The notes: generated from the sequence alone by a model not told the origin. Positions 1-5,628 are shown, counted from the first letter of the stretch. The stretch is DNA of 7,223 nucleotides from Pseudomonas sp. PGPPP3 (GCA_002256055.1 NKIE01000140.1:1-7223), one strand, 5' to 3'. A program made the numbers and translations.

Positions 1-192
1 GGGCCCTTAACGGCGCCCTCGCCAGAGTTCCCGCTGGCCACCGCTGCCATCGCGCCACTGCGGGCCAAGGCCGAGAGCCAGGGACGTGGTGATTTTTCAC
101 CGCTGTGGAGCGGGCAGAATGCCAATGGTTGCAAGGCGGTGGGCGCGGCAGCGCTGACCCAGGAGTTGGCAGGTCACGCGTCGTTGTTATAA
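1..192 (+). CDS. Nitronate monooxygenase, C-terminal end (5' truncated by window)
   Basis: The reading frame is open from base 1 and ends with TAA at 190-192, giving the last 63 residues of a protein. The segment F-P-L-A-T-A-A-I-A-P-L-R-A followed by G-D-F-S-P-L-W-S-G-Q matches the typical C-terminal end of class I nitronate monooxygenases (2-nitropropane dioxygenase family), where an S-L-W-A-G-Q motif precedes the last helix. These FMN enzymes of the cytoplasm oxidise alkyl nitronates such as propionate 3-nitronate and so detoxify them. The flavin-binding barrel and the catalytic histidine lie outside the window, so activity cannot be judged here. The next gene on the same strand begins 99 bases downstream. 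Family assignment rests on the C-terminal motif only. Confidence 0.8.
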   Translation, partial: GPLTAPSPEFPLATAAIAPLRAKAESQGRGDFSPLWSGQNANGCKAVGAAALTQELAGHASLL

Positions 193-236
193 CGAGTGTT
201 TTTTGGCGCCGTTTTACTGCTCTGTCTAGACTGGCT

Positions 237-271
237 GACAGGCGCCGCAGTAAGCCTGCGGCCGATCTGTC
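237..271 (+). repeat. Two-step inverted repeat upstream of the solute-binding protein gene
   Basis: GCCGCAG (244-250) and CTGCGGC (256-262) form a perfect 7-bp stem with a 5-base loop. Outside it, GACAG (237-241) pairs with CTGTC (267-271) across small unpaired stretches. No T-run follows, so it is not a standard intrinsic terminator for the nitronate monooxygenase gene. It lies 10 bases before the ribosome binding site of the next gene and could act as a leader structure or a 3'-end stabiliser. The role is unknown. Confidence 0.5.
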
Positions 272-280
272 GCCATGGAG

Positions 281-286
281 AAGGAG
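281..286 (+). promoter_or_regulatory. Ribosome binding site that fixes the start at 292
   Basis: AAGGAG lies 5 bases before the ATG at 292-294. It decides between this start and the in-frame ATG at 196, because only the 292 start has a good Shine-Dalgarno and puts a signal peptide at the very N terminus. Confidence 0.85.
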
Positions 287-291
287 TCTGC

Positions 292-1065
292 ATGCGTCCG
301 GCGTTCAAATACCTGCTCGTGATTAGCTTGCTGTTGCTGGCTGCGCGAACCTACGCCGAGCGCTTGCAGGTGGTCGCGGACATCTGGTGCCCCTTCAACT
401 GCCAACCCAATGCCCCTCTGCCGGGGTACATCATTGAGGTGTTGGCCGCGGTCTTTCCACAGGAACATATCGATTATCAGGTGGTGCCCTGGAAACGCGC
501 CGTTTTGCAGACGCGCCAGGGTGTAAGCACAGCGGCAATTGCCGCCACCGCAGAGATGGCGAAGGAGGGGCTGTTGCTAATCGGTCGGCAACCCGTGGGG
601 CATGCCTATGATTGTCTCTATGTGGCCTCCGGCAATCCGCTGTCCTACCACGGGCGGGCCGCGGATCTTCATGGCGTGCAGCGTCTGGGTATCGCCTTGG
701 GTTATGAATATGCCGAAGGTATTGGCGAGTGGTTGGCCAATGACGCAAACAAGGCAAAGATTTTCGCCGAGTCGGGCGATGAGCCTGCTCGGCGCAATCT
801 ACGTAAGTTGATGCGCGGCGGGCTGGACGGCATGGTCGAGGACCGCTCGGTGATGAGTTTCCTGCTGCTTGATCCCGCGTATGCCGGGCGGGTGACCTTG
901 GCCGGCTGCAATCAGGCGGTGCCGCTGTATATGGCGTTCAGCCCCAAGCGGCCGGGCGCAGAGAGCTTGCCAGAGCGATTCGATCAGGGCCTGGTGGCGT
1001 TGCGTCAGTCCGGGCGGTTGGCGCAGATTTTGGGCAAATATGGTGTAACTGACTGGCAGCCTTGA
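292..1065 (+). CDS. Periplasmic solute-binding protein, SBP_bac_3-like, orphan
   Basis: This 257-residue protein begins with a clear Sec signal peptide: R2 and K6, a leucine-rich core at about 8-17, and a likely cut after T-Y-A at residue 22. The mature part has the layout of the family 3 extracellular solute-binding fold: a first strand near V-V-A-D-I-W, the Y-I-I-E-V-L helix near 46-51, the V-P-W-K-R-A motif at 65-70, and a C-terminal helix ending L-A-Q-I-L-G-K-Y-G. Family members bind amino acids or other small solutes in the periplasm for ABC importers, or act as sensors. No permease or ATPase gene is adjacent, so the partner is unknown. The arginine that normally grips the ligand carboxylate, in the segment before the F-S-x-P-Y motif, is not evident; here that region reads E-M-A-K-E-G-L-L-L-I-G. 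Four cysteines (33, 37, 108, 206) could form disulfides after export. The start at 292 is favoured over an in-frame ATG at 196. The gene ends 11 bases before a strong terminator. The family is fairly sure and the ligand is unknown. Confidence 0.85.
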   Translation: MRPAFKYLLVISLLLLAARTYAERLQVVADIWCPFNCQPNAPLPGYIIEVLAAVFPQEHIDYQVVPWKRAVLQTRQGVSTAAIAATAEMAKEGLLLIGRQPVGHAYDCLYVASGNPLSYHGRAADLHGVQRLGIALGYEYAEGIGEWLANDANKAKIFAESGDEPARRNLRKLMRGGLDGMVEDRSVMSFLLLDPAYAGRVTLAGCNQAVPLYMAFSPKRPGAESLPERFDQGLVALRQSGRLAQILGKYGVTDWQP

Positions 1066-1076
1066 GCTGGAGTCTT

Positions 1077-1118
1077 TAAACAAAAAAGCCCGCACAACCG
1101 TGCGGGCTTTTTTGTTTA
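1077..1118. terminator. Strong symmetric intrinsic terminator
   Basis: The core stem is GCCCGCAC (1088-1095) with GTGCGGGC (1100-1107) around a 4-base loop. A6 (1082-1087) and T6 (1108-1113) flank it, and pairing extends out to T1077 and A1118, about 19 bp in all. It has a U-tract whichever strand is read. On the plus strand it ends the solute-binding protein transcript. On the minus strand it would end any transcript running through the 27-codon frame at 1183-1266. Confidence 0.93.
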
Positions 1119-1125
1119 GCGGTCA

Positions 1126-1183
1126 AGCAAGCGGCTAGGGGGTTGCCCCGATAGTCGCCGTTGCGACGTGCTAGCGGTTTGCT
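1126..1183. ncRNA. Possible three-way-junction RNA fold
   Basis: An outer stem pairs 1126-1138 with 1171-1183 (five pairs, one G-G mismatch, then seven pairs including one G-T). It encloses two neat hairpins: GGGG-TTG-CCCC (1139-1149) and GTCGC-CGTT-GCGAC (1154-1167), separated by 4 bases. Read on the plus strand the fold has one mismatch; read on the minus strand the outer stem has two. On the minus strand it would lie between the short frame at 1183-1266 and the terminator, so it may be the structured 3' part of a small transcript. This is pairing seen by eye; no known RNA family is recognised. Confidence 0.3.
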
Positions 1184-1266
1184 CAGTCGCGGGCCTTGAG
1201 GTCTTGCTCAGAAATATGAGGGACGAAGGAGAAGCCAAAAACGGCGAAGAAGCCAAAGAGTTTCAT
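1183..1266 (-). CDS. Possible small hydrophobic peptide, 27 residues
   Basis: The frame starts at ATG (1266-1264) and ends with TGA (1185-1183). GGTG at 1276-1273 lies 6 bases before the ATG and is a plausible partial Shine-Dalgarno. The peptide starts M-K-L-F-G-F-F-A-V-F-G-F-S-F-V-P, a short and very phenylalanine-rich hydrophobic stretch after one lysine. It ends with a charged tail (S-E-Q-D-L-K-A-R-D). It could sit in or at the inner membrane. About 65% of third codon positions are G or C, mostly C, as expected for coding sequence in such a genome. A strong terminator lies about 65 bases past the stop. An in-frame GTG at 1275 is an alternative start. I do not recognise the peptide, and a frame this short can arise by chance. 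Confidence 0.4.
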   Translation of the reverse strand: MKLFGFFAVFGFSFVPHISEQDLKARD

Positions 1267-1384
1267 GGTAAGCACCAGTGGTTTGCTAACTGTTACCGGA
1301 TAAGCCCGGCGACAAGGGTTTGAACTAGGTTGGCAACCTGTTGTGGGTTGTCGTGTTACCTATCGTACCAGCTTGTCGTGCAAG

Positions 1385-1419
1385 AAAATGCAGCGAATGT
1401 TAAATATTTGCTACATTTT
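1385..1419. repeat. 35-bp near-perfect dyad, A+T-rich
   Basis: The arms AAAATGCAGC and GCTACATTTT match at 9 of 10 positions, and the symmetry continues inward through AAT...ATT to a centre at 1402. On plus-strand RNA most inner mismatches become G-U pairs. The length and the A+T-rich centre suit an operator as well as a hairpin. No U-tract follows on either strand. Confidence 0.45.
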
Positions 1420-1491
1420 GATGCGATTTTTGGTCGCAGCCAGGCGCCTTATTTATTTTTGCACTGAAAGTGTGCGTTTTTAGGCTTCAAC

Positions 1492-1506
1492 TGTTACGCG
1501 GTAACA
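1492..1506. repeat. Perfect 6-bp dyad TGTTAC-GCG-GTAACA
   Basis: The two arms are exact inverted copies around a 3-base centre. It lies 24-38 bases past the stop codon of the TRIC-family gene on the minus strand. No U-run follows, so it is not an obvious terminator. The half-site word also occurs at 1291 and 1354 on the plus strand. Confidence 0.5.
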
Positions 1507-1529
1507 CTGCGCTGTTGCGGTCTTTGGCA

Positions 1530-2162
1530 TTAGCCGTTCAGGCTGCTGCGCAGGGTCAGCCACTTGGGCATACACCAGTGCCGGTGGATGGCTAGGGCGC
1601 GGAAGATAAAGGTTACGGCGACCCCTGCCAGGGTAGTCAGGGCTGTTTTACCGCCGAGGCCCATCAGGCCGATGTAGCAGATGCTGCCGACGATAATGGT
1701 TGTGGCGTAGATCTCGCGGCTGAGCAGCAGGTTGGGGCGCTGCGCGAGGACGTCACGCACCAGGCCGCCGCCGATGCCGGTAATGGTGGCCATGACCACC
1801 GCTACCGGGGCGGAGAAGTGCAGGGCCAGGGCCTTGTCGATCGATTGCACGCCGAACAGGGCAATGCCGAAGGCGTCGAGGTAGAGGATCAGTGCCCACA
1901 CGCTTTCATCGCGCAGGTGACGTTCCAGGTAAAAAGCGAAGATCGAGGCGCCAATCGCGATCCATACGTAGTTGAAGTCGAGGACCCAGAACACCTGGGT
2001 GCTCATCAGCAAGTCACGCAGGGTGCCGCCGCCCACGGCGGTAATCACGCCGAGAAAGGTCAGGCTGATGATGTCCATGTCTTTGCGTGCGGCAGCGAGT
2101 ACGCCGGCCATGGCGAAGGCGGCGATGGCAGTCATGCCGATCAGGTAGTTCAGGTTGTGCAT
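1530..2162 (-). CDS. TRIC-family (UPF0126) membrane channel protein
   Basis: This 210-residue, strongly hydrophobic protein has about seven membrane segments and the internal duplication typical of UPF0126/TRIC proteins such as E. coli YicG and YadS. The repeat signatures are G-G-G-T-L-R-D-L-L (44-52) and G-G-G-L-V-R-D-V-L (131-139). In this family the glycine-rich break and the following basic residue lie in the pore of each repeat. Prokaryotic TRIC proteins form trimeric monovalent cation channels in the inner membrane, though some relatives have been proposed to move small metabolites; which applies here is unknown. The length fits the family. The start is chosen because the sequence just after it (N-L-N-Y-L-I-G) aligns with the usual N terminus. 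No good Shine-Dalgarno precedes it (CTTTCC before the ATG). The upstream gene on the same strand ends 139 bases away, so co-transcription with the efflux gene is possible but not shown. Confidence 0.92.
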   Translation of the reverse strand: MHNLNYLIGMTAIAAFAMAGVLAAARKDMDIISLTFLGVITAVGGGTLRDLLMSTQVFWVLDFNYVWIAIGASIFAFYLERHLRDESVWALILYLDAFGIALFGVQSIDKALALHFSAPVAVVMATITGIGGGLVRDVLAQRPNLLLSREIYATTIIVGSICYIGLMGLGGKTALTTLAGVAVTFIFRALAIHRHWCMPKWLTLRSSLNG

Positions 2163-2301
2163 GGAAAGGCTCAGCGGCAGGAGTTTGGCCGGCTGACTCT
2201 GGCGCAGTCGTCAGGTCACTGCAAGCCTTCGACGCCTGGAGCTTTCTCTCTGTGCGCAATGTCGGGCCTGGAACCGCCAACGCCAGGGTTGAGCCGCCTT
2301 G

Positions 2302-2733
2302 TTACGGCTGTCCGCCAAGTGTCGCTGCGGGCGGGCCAAAGAGCAGGTCAAAGCCCCACTGAAAGCCAAACGCATAGAACAGAAAGAACAGCATCAGGGC
2401 GAAGTCACTGACCAGTGCTTGCCACCAGCTGATATCCAGGCCGTAGGCAATCACCGGCACGGTGAGCAGCAGTAAGCCCAGCTCAAAGCCCAGCGCGTGC
2501 AGCACGCGGCGGGCAATGGTGCGTTGCGGCCGGCGCTGGCGCGCTTCCCACGCTTCAAACTGCGCGTTGAACAGCATGTTCCAGCTCACCGCCACCAGCG
2601 ATATGGCCAACGCCACCAGCCCCGACTGCAGCAGGCTGCTGCCGAATACCCAAGTCGCCAGAGGTGCGACAAAAATCAGTGCCAGCAGTTCATAGCTGAC
2701 GGCCTGTACCACTTTGCGTTGCTTGCCTTGCAT
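2302..2733 (-). CDS. PACE-family (AceI-like) multidrug/biocide efflux protein
   Basis: This 143-residue inner-membrane protein has four predicted membrane helices (about 13-35, 38-58, 80-98, 106-127) built from two bacterial transmembrane pair units. Both signature sets are visible: V-Q-A-V-S-Y-E (9-15) and V-L-H-A-L-G-F-E (77-84) at the start of each unit, then W-N-M-L-F-N-A-Q-F-E (51-60) and F-Q-W-G-F-D (124-129) at the ends. Glu15, the residue shown in AceI to be needed for proton-coupled transport, is present at the same number when translation starts at the ATG at 2733. PACE proteins export chlorhexidine and other biocides, and short diamines have been proposed as natural substrates. The GAGGG at 2745-2741 supports this start over the in-frame TTG at 2757. 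The gene is divergent from a LysR regulator, as aceI is from aceR, which suggests substrate-induced expression. The substrate here is not known. Confidence 0.93.
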   Translation of the reverse strand: MQGKQRKVVQAVSYELLALIFVAPLATWVFGSSLLQSGLVALAISLVAVSWNMLFNAQFEAWEARQRRPQRTIARRVLHALGFELGLLLLTVPVIAYGLDISWWQALVSDFALMLFFLFYAFGFQWGFDLLFGPPAATLGGQP

Positions 2734-2740
2734 GCTCAGG

Positions 2741-2745
2741 CCCTC
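2741..2745 (-). promoter_or_regulatory. Ribosome binding site of the PACE gene
   Basis: GAGGG, read on the minus strand, lies 7 bases before the ATG at 2733. It supports this start rather than the in-frame TTG at 2757, and it gives a protein with the usual PACE length and Glu15 numbering. Confidence 0.7.
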
Positions 2746-2775
2746 GCCCGTTGCCAATCTGTCGTCACTCTATGT

Positions 2776-2796
2776 CTAATAAGCTGAAATGATTAG
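2776..2796. promoter_or_regulatory. LysR box (CTAAT-N11-ATTAG) between the PACE and LysR genes
   Basis: CTAAT (2776-2780) and ATTAG (2792-2796) are exact inverted copies 11 bases apart and fit the T-N11-A rule for LysR-type regulators. An interleaved dyad, AAGCTGA (2781-2787) and TCAGCTT (2797-2803), overlaps it and could be a second subsite. The site lies 26 bases before the LysR start and 42 before the PACE start. It is therefore well placed for the regulator to control both its own gene and the divergent efflux gene. Confidence 0.75.
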
Positions 2797-2822
2797 TCAG
2801 CTTGTTTCAGGAAAACTGATAG

Positions 2823-3716
2823 ATGAGTCTTACAAAAGATGCTGTCCAGGTTTTTCTCGCCGTGCTCGATAAGGGCTCCTTCTCCGCTGCAGCACGCAGC
2901 ATCGGCCGCGTTCCCTCAGCGGTTAGCATGAGCATCGCCAACCTTGAAGCCGACCTGAATCTGGAACTCTTCGACCGTCGTGGCCGTGAGCCTGTGCCGA
3001 CCGCCGCTGCCATCGCCCTGCAAGCCAAGGCGCGTTTTATGCTGCAGCAGTTTGAACTCTGGGAGGCGCAGGCCTTGGCCTTGTCCAGGGGGCTGGAGAG
3101 TCGCCTGAGTCTGGCCATCGCCCCGGAGCTGATGGCTTCGGACTGGGCTGGGCCGCTCGGGCAATTGGCTCAACGCTATTCGTCGCTTGAAGTCGAAGTG
3201 CTGGCCGCTCCGGAAGACGATGCCATTCGCCTTTTACATGAGGGCCGCGTGCAACTGGCTGTGGTGTTTGAAAGCCCGCTGTTCGACAGCCGTGAATGCT
3301 GCCAGGAAATGACCAAGGAAACCCTGCTGGCAGTGATCGCGCCCAATCATCCTGCCATCGCGAGCGGCCGCACCCTGCGCACTGAGGAGTTGGCAGAGCA
3401 TCGGCAGATTGTCGTCGCCAGCCGCGAACGGGACGCCACGCCGCCACGCTTTCTGCAGGCCCATCACCACTGGCGTACCGATAGTCACACTGCGGCGCTG
3501 AGCATGTTGCAGGCAGGTCTCGGCTGGGGCTTCCTGCCGGAGTCGCTGGTCAAACCGCAACTCAACGCCGGCACGCTGGTGGAAATGACCTTGGACAGAA
3601 TCTCCACCTTCTCGGCGCTGTGGGTCGCCGAGGTGTGGTCCGCCCGCAAGCCGCTGGGTCTCGGTGCACAGCACTTTATTGAGTTGATCCGAGCCAAACA
3701 GAGAGCGTCGGGCTAA
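2823..3716 (+). CDS. LysR-family regulator, likely of the divergent PACE efflux gene
   Basis: This 297-residue protein has the standard LysR plan. An N-terminal winged helix-turn-helix runs from about 3 to 62, with F-L-A-V-L-D-K-G-S-F-S-A-A-A-R (11-25), the recognition helix P-S-A-V-S-M-S-I-A-N-L-E (31-42) and the wing L-F-D-R-R-G-R (49-55). A linker helix follows, then a two-lobed effector domain from about 93 to 290 with the L-A-V-V-F-E strand (145-150) and the G-L-G-W-G-F-L-P turn (232-239) typical of the ligand cleft. It is a cytoplasmic DNA-binding regulator. AGGA at 2809-2812 is the likely ribosome site, about 10 bases before the ATG. It is divergent from the PACE gene with a LysR box between them, so it probably senses a PACE substrate and activates the pump, as AceR does for AceI. 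It converges with the next gene, with 29 bases between the stops. The ligand is unknown. Confidence 0.93.
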   Translation: MSLTKDAVQVFLAVLDKGSFSAAARSIGRVPSAVSMSIANLEADLNLELFDRRGREPVPTAAAIALQAKARFMLQQFELWEAQALALSRGLESRLSLAIAPELMASDWAGPLGQLAQRYSSLEVEVLAAPEDDAIRLLHEGRVQLAVVFESPLFDSRECCQEMTKETLLAVIAPNHPAIASGRTLRTEELAEHRQIVVASRERDATPPRFLQAHHHWRTDSHTAALSMLQAGLGWGFLPESLVKPQLNAGTLVEMTLDRISTFSALWVAEVWSARKPLGLGAQHFIELIRAKQRASG

Positions 3717-3745
3717 GCCGCCACTTGCCTTCCCCGCGCCATCTG

Positions 3746-4528
3746 TCAGGGCGTGCTCGGCGCTTGGCGGTAGTAGCCACGGTGCAGGTTGTCGAAGTAA
3801 CGCTGGTAGCGGCCGCTATCGCGGTAGCTCTGCAGGCGGCGATTGAAACGCTCCAGCAGTGCCGGGCTGCCCGCCAGGCTTTTCGGCAGCATCAGGTAAC
3901 TGAGGTTGTTCAGCAGCGGCTTGGGGTGGTGGGTGACTTTGGCGATTTCGGTGACGCTGAACTGGCTGTGCAGGGCGGCGTAGCCGACGTTGAACTCCTG
4001 TGGGTAGAGCACGATGCGCTCTTTGAGTAACTTCTCGAAGTTTTGCCGGTCGCTGGCCACCCGTTCCATCTGTATCTGGCCGCTGGCAAGGAAGTCATCG
4101 AAGGCAGGTCCATAGCTGTATTCCAGGCCGCCGCCGAGCGTCATGCCGCTGAGGTCGCTGAGCTGTTGCCAGTCGAAGGGCAGGCTCTTGAGGTGGAAGA
4201 ACACGAACTGCTCTTCGAGCAGGGGCGCACTGAAGAGGAAGTCGACCTCTCGTTCGCGCTTGTGCATCCACACGGCACTGGCGTCGAACTTGCCCGCCGC
4301 CGCGTCGGCATAGGCTCGTGGCCAGGGCAGGAAACGGAAGCTGACGCGATAGCCCTCATCGGCAAACACATCGCTGATCAGGTGGGCGATCACGCCGTTA
4401 TGCTTGAGCTCGCTAGAAAGGTAGGGTGGCCAGTCGCCGACACTGATCTGCAGTTGTGGGCGGCTGTCGGCCAGGGCACTGCCGGTGAGCAGCAGGCACA
4501 CGAGGCTGGTCAGGCGTATCCAGTTCAT
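3746..4528 (-). CDS. Periplasmic solute-binding protein, SBP_bac_3-like, orphan
   Basis: This 260-residue protein starts with a signal peptide (R5, hydrophobic core 7-17, likely cut after A-L-A at residue 20). Cys11 is inside the core and does not form a lipobox. The mature protein shows family 3 marks: V-G-D-W-P-P-Y-L (30-37), the L-I-S-D-V-F helix (50-55), L-P-W-P-R-A (68-72 plus A), G-K-F-D-A (79-83), and R-E-R-E-V-D-F-L-F-S-A-P-L (91-103). The last matches the usual R-x-x-x-v-x-F-S-x-P-Y segment, and Arg91 or Arg93 may contact an acidic ligand group. The C terminus ends in a short R-Y-Q-R-Y-F-D-N-L helix, as usual. TAAGGA at 4540-4535 lies 6 bases before the ATG. There are no ABC transporter genes nearby, so the partner is unknown. 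Its relation to the other binding protein in this window is distant: they share the PW-x-RA motif but little else. It is 102 bases downstream of rlmF and could be co-transcribed. Confidence 0.86.
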   Translation of the reverse strand: MNWIRLTSLVCLLLTGSALADSRPQLQISVGDWPPYLSSELKHNGVIAHLISDVFADEGYRVSFRFLPWPRAYADAAAGKFDASAVWMHKREREVDFLFSAPLLEEQFVFFHLKSLPFDWQQLSDLSGMTLGGGLEYSYGPAFDDFLASGQIQMERVASDRQNFEKLLKERIVLYPQEFNVGYAALHSQFSVTEIAKVTHHPKPLLNNLSYLMLPKSLAGSPALLERFNRRLQSYRDSGRYQRYFDNLHRGYYRQAPSTP

Positions 4529-4623
4529 CCAGGGTCCTTACGATTGACCAAGGGGATCCGCCTTCGATGCTCTAGAGGGCGTAGCGCAGTAGTAGCACTT
4601 AATCGCCCCGCTTGAACATGGCC

Positions 4624-4641
4624 GCGGACGTTACTGTCCGC
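4624..4641. repeat. Inverted repeat over the rlmF stop codon
   Basis: GCGGAC (4624-4629) and GTCCGC (4636-4641) form a 6-bp stem with a 6-base loop that contains the rlmF stop codon (4631-4633). No U-tract follows in the direction of rlmF transcription, so it is at best a weak 3'-end structure. Confidence 0.35.
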
Positions 4642-5602
4642 TTTGTCGGCGGCTATGCCAGGCCTGGCGCTGGGCGTCGTCCATAAAGCTCCAGGCAACG
4701 AAGCGGCTTTGCTTGTTGCCTTGGGCCATTTCAATCGTGCGCACGGCCTGGGCGCCGACCTTCTGCAACTGTTTGTGGATGTCGGGCAGATTGCCGGCTT
4801 TGGAGATCAGGCTGCTGAACCACAGCACCTGACTACCGACCCCGACGCTTTCCTTGATCATGCGTTTGACGAACGAGGCTTCGCCGCCGGTGCACCACAG
4901 TTCGCTGTTTTGTCCGCCGAAGTTGAGTTCTGGCAGTTGGCGCTCGGGAGCCTGTTTGCCGAGGTTCTTCCATTTGCGCCGGCTGCCGCTGGCAGCCTCG
5001 GCGGCACTGGCGTGGAACGGCGGGTTGCACAGGGTTAGGTCGAAGCGTTCATTCGCCTGCAGCAGGCCGGCGAAGATTTGTCCGCGGTTGAGTTGCTGGC
5101 GCAGCTCGATGGCGTCGATGATGGCTTGCGCCGAGGCCAGGGCGGGGGCGTCGATATCCGCGCCAACAAAGTGCCAGCCATAGTCGCTGTGGCCCAGCAG
5201 GGGATAGATGCAGTTGGCGCCGACGCCGACATCCAGGGCGCGCACGCCGGTGCCGCGGGGGATGTCGCCGGCGGTATCAGTGGCCAGCAGGTCGGCCAGG
5301 CCATGCAGGTAATCGGCCCGCCCCGGAATGGGCGGGCACAGATAGCCCTCGGCAATCTGCCAGTGCTGGATGCCGTAAAGGCTGTGCAGCAGGGCGCGGT
5401 TGAATACGCGTACCGCTGCCGGGTTGGCGAAGTCGATGCTGGGCTTGCCGTAGGGGTTGGTGATGACGAAGGCGCCCAGTTCCGGGCAGCTGTTGATCAG
5501 CGCTGGGAAGTCGTAACGGCCCTGGTGACGATTGCGCGGGTGCAACAGGCTCGGCTCGGCCGCTGCAGGTTGAGCAGGGGTATTTCGGGGCGCATCGGGC
5601 AT
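4631..5602 (-). CDS. rlmF: 23S rRNA (adenine(1618)-N(6))-methyltransferase RlmF
   Basis: This 323-residue cytoplasmic enzyme transfers a methyl group from S-adenosylmethionine to N6 of A1618 in 23S rRNA. The recognised marks are the family N-terminal block [12 protein letters not shown] (21-32) and the central L-I-N-S-C-P-E-L. Next come F-V-I-T-N-P-Y-G (45-52), the SAM-binding loop [16 protein letters not shown] (122-137), G-A-D-I-D (147-151), and the catalytic N-P-P-F (193-196) shared by N6-adenine methyltransferases. C-terminal L-W-F-S-S-L-I-S-K and [10 protein letters not shown] (297-306) are also typical of the family. The length is a little above the E. coli enzyme, the excess being a Pro/Ala-rich N-terminal tail of about 20 residues. 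The Shine-Dalgarno before the ATG at 5602 is weak, so a start a few codons away cannot be excluded. The gene lies 59 bases downstream of ybaL on the same strand. Confidence 0.95.
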   Translation of the reverse strand: MPDAPRNTPAQPAAAEPSLLHPRNRHQGRYDFPALINSCPELGAFVITNPYGKPSIDFANPAAVRVFNRALLHSLYGIQHWQIAEGYLCPPIPGRADYLHGLADLLATDTAGDIPRGTGVRALDVGVGANCIYPLLGHSDYGWHFVGADIDAPALASAQAIIDAIELRQQLNRGQIFAGLLQANERFDLTLCNPPFHASAAEAASGSRRKWKNLGKQAPERQLPELNFGGQNSELWCTGGEASFVKRMIKESVGVGSQVLWFSSLISKAGNLPDIHKQLQKVGAQAVRTIEMAQGNKQSRFVAWSFMDDAQRQAWHSRRQSGQ

Positions 5603-5628
5603 GGCGGAGACACTCTTGAACGGTGAGC

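Larger units (their letters stand above)
1066..1529. other. 464-base stretch without a recognised gene
   Basis: It holds, in order, a bidirectional terminator (1077-1118), a possible three-way-junction fold (1126-1183), a 27-codon frame on the minus strand (1183-1266), and an A+T-richer zone with several inverted repeats: AGGTTG-G-CAACCT at 1327-1339, a 35-bp dyad at 1385-1419 and TGTTAC-GCG-GTAACA at 1492-1506. The word TGTTAC recurs on the plus strand at 1291, 1354 and 1492 and on the minus strand at 1506. I could not pick out a convincing -35/-10 pair. The arrangement would suit a small minus-strand transcript that ends at the terminator. Confidence 0.6.

Noticed and set aside
196..291. 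In-frame N-terminal extension of the first binding protein from the ATG at 196
   Set aside because: It would put 32 unlikely residues before a good signal peptide. The ATG at 292 has AAGGAG at the right distance and 196 has no comparable site.
1231..1257. Direct repeat GAAGCCAAA at 1231 and 1249
   Set aside because: It is explained by two F-G-F codon groups in the short minus-strand frame and is too short to count as a repeat array.
1291..1306. TTACCGGATAAG, reminiscent of a stretch in ColE1-type plasmid origins
   Set aside because: The match is only about a dozen bases and nothing around it resembles the rest of such an origin.
1388..1483. Plus-strand frame of about 31 codons starting at the ATG at 1388
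   Set aside because: No ribosome site, poor codon use for this genome, and it runs through the dyad at 1385-1419; it looks like chance.
2734..2757. Longer PACE protein from an in-frame TTG at 2757
   Set aside because: The ATG at 2733 has a ribosome site, gives the family length and puts the key glutamate at position 15.
4624..4641. Hairpin over the rlmF stop as a terminator
   Set aside because: The stem is only 6 bp and no U-tract follows on the minus strand, so it was listed only as an inverted repeat.
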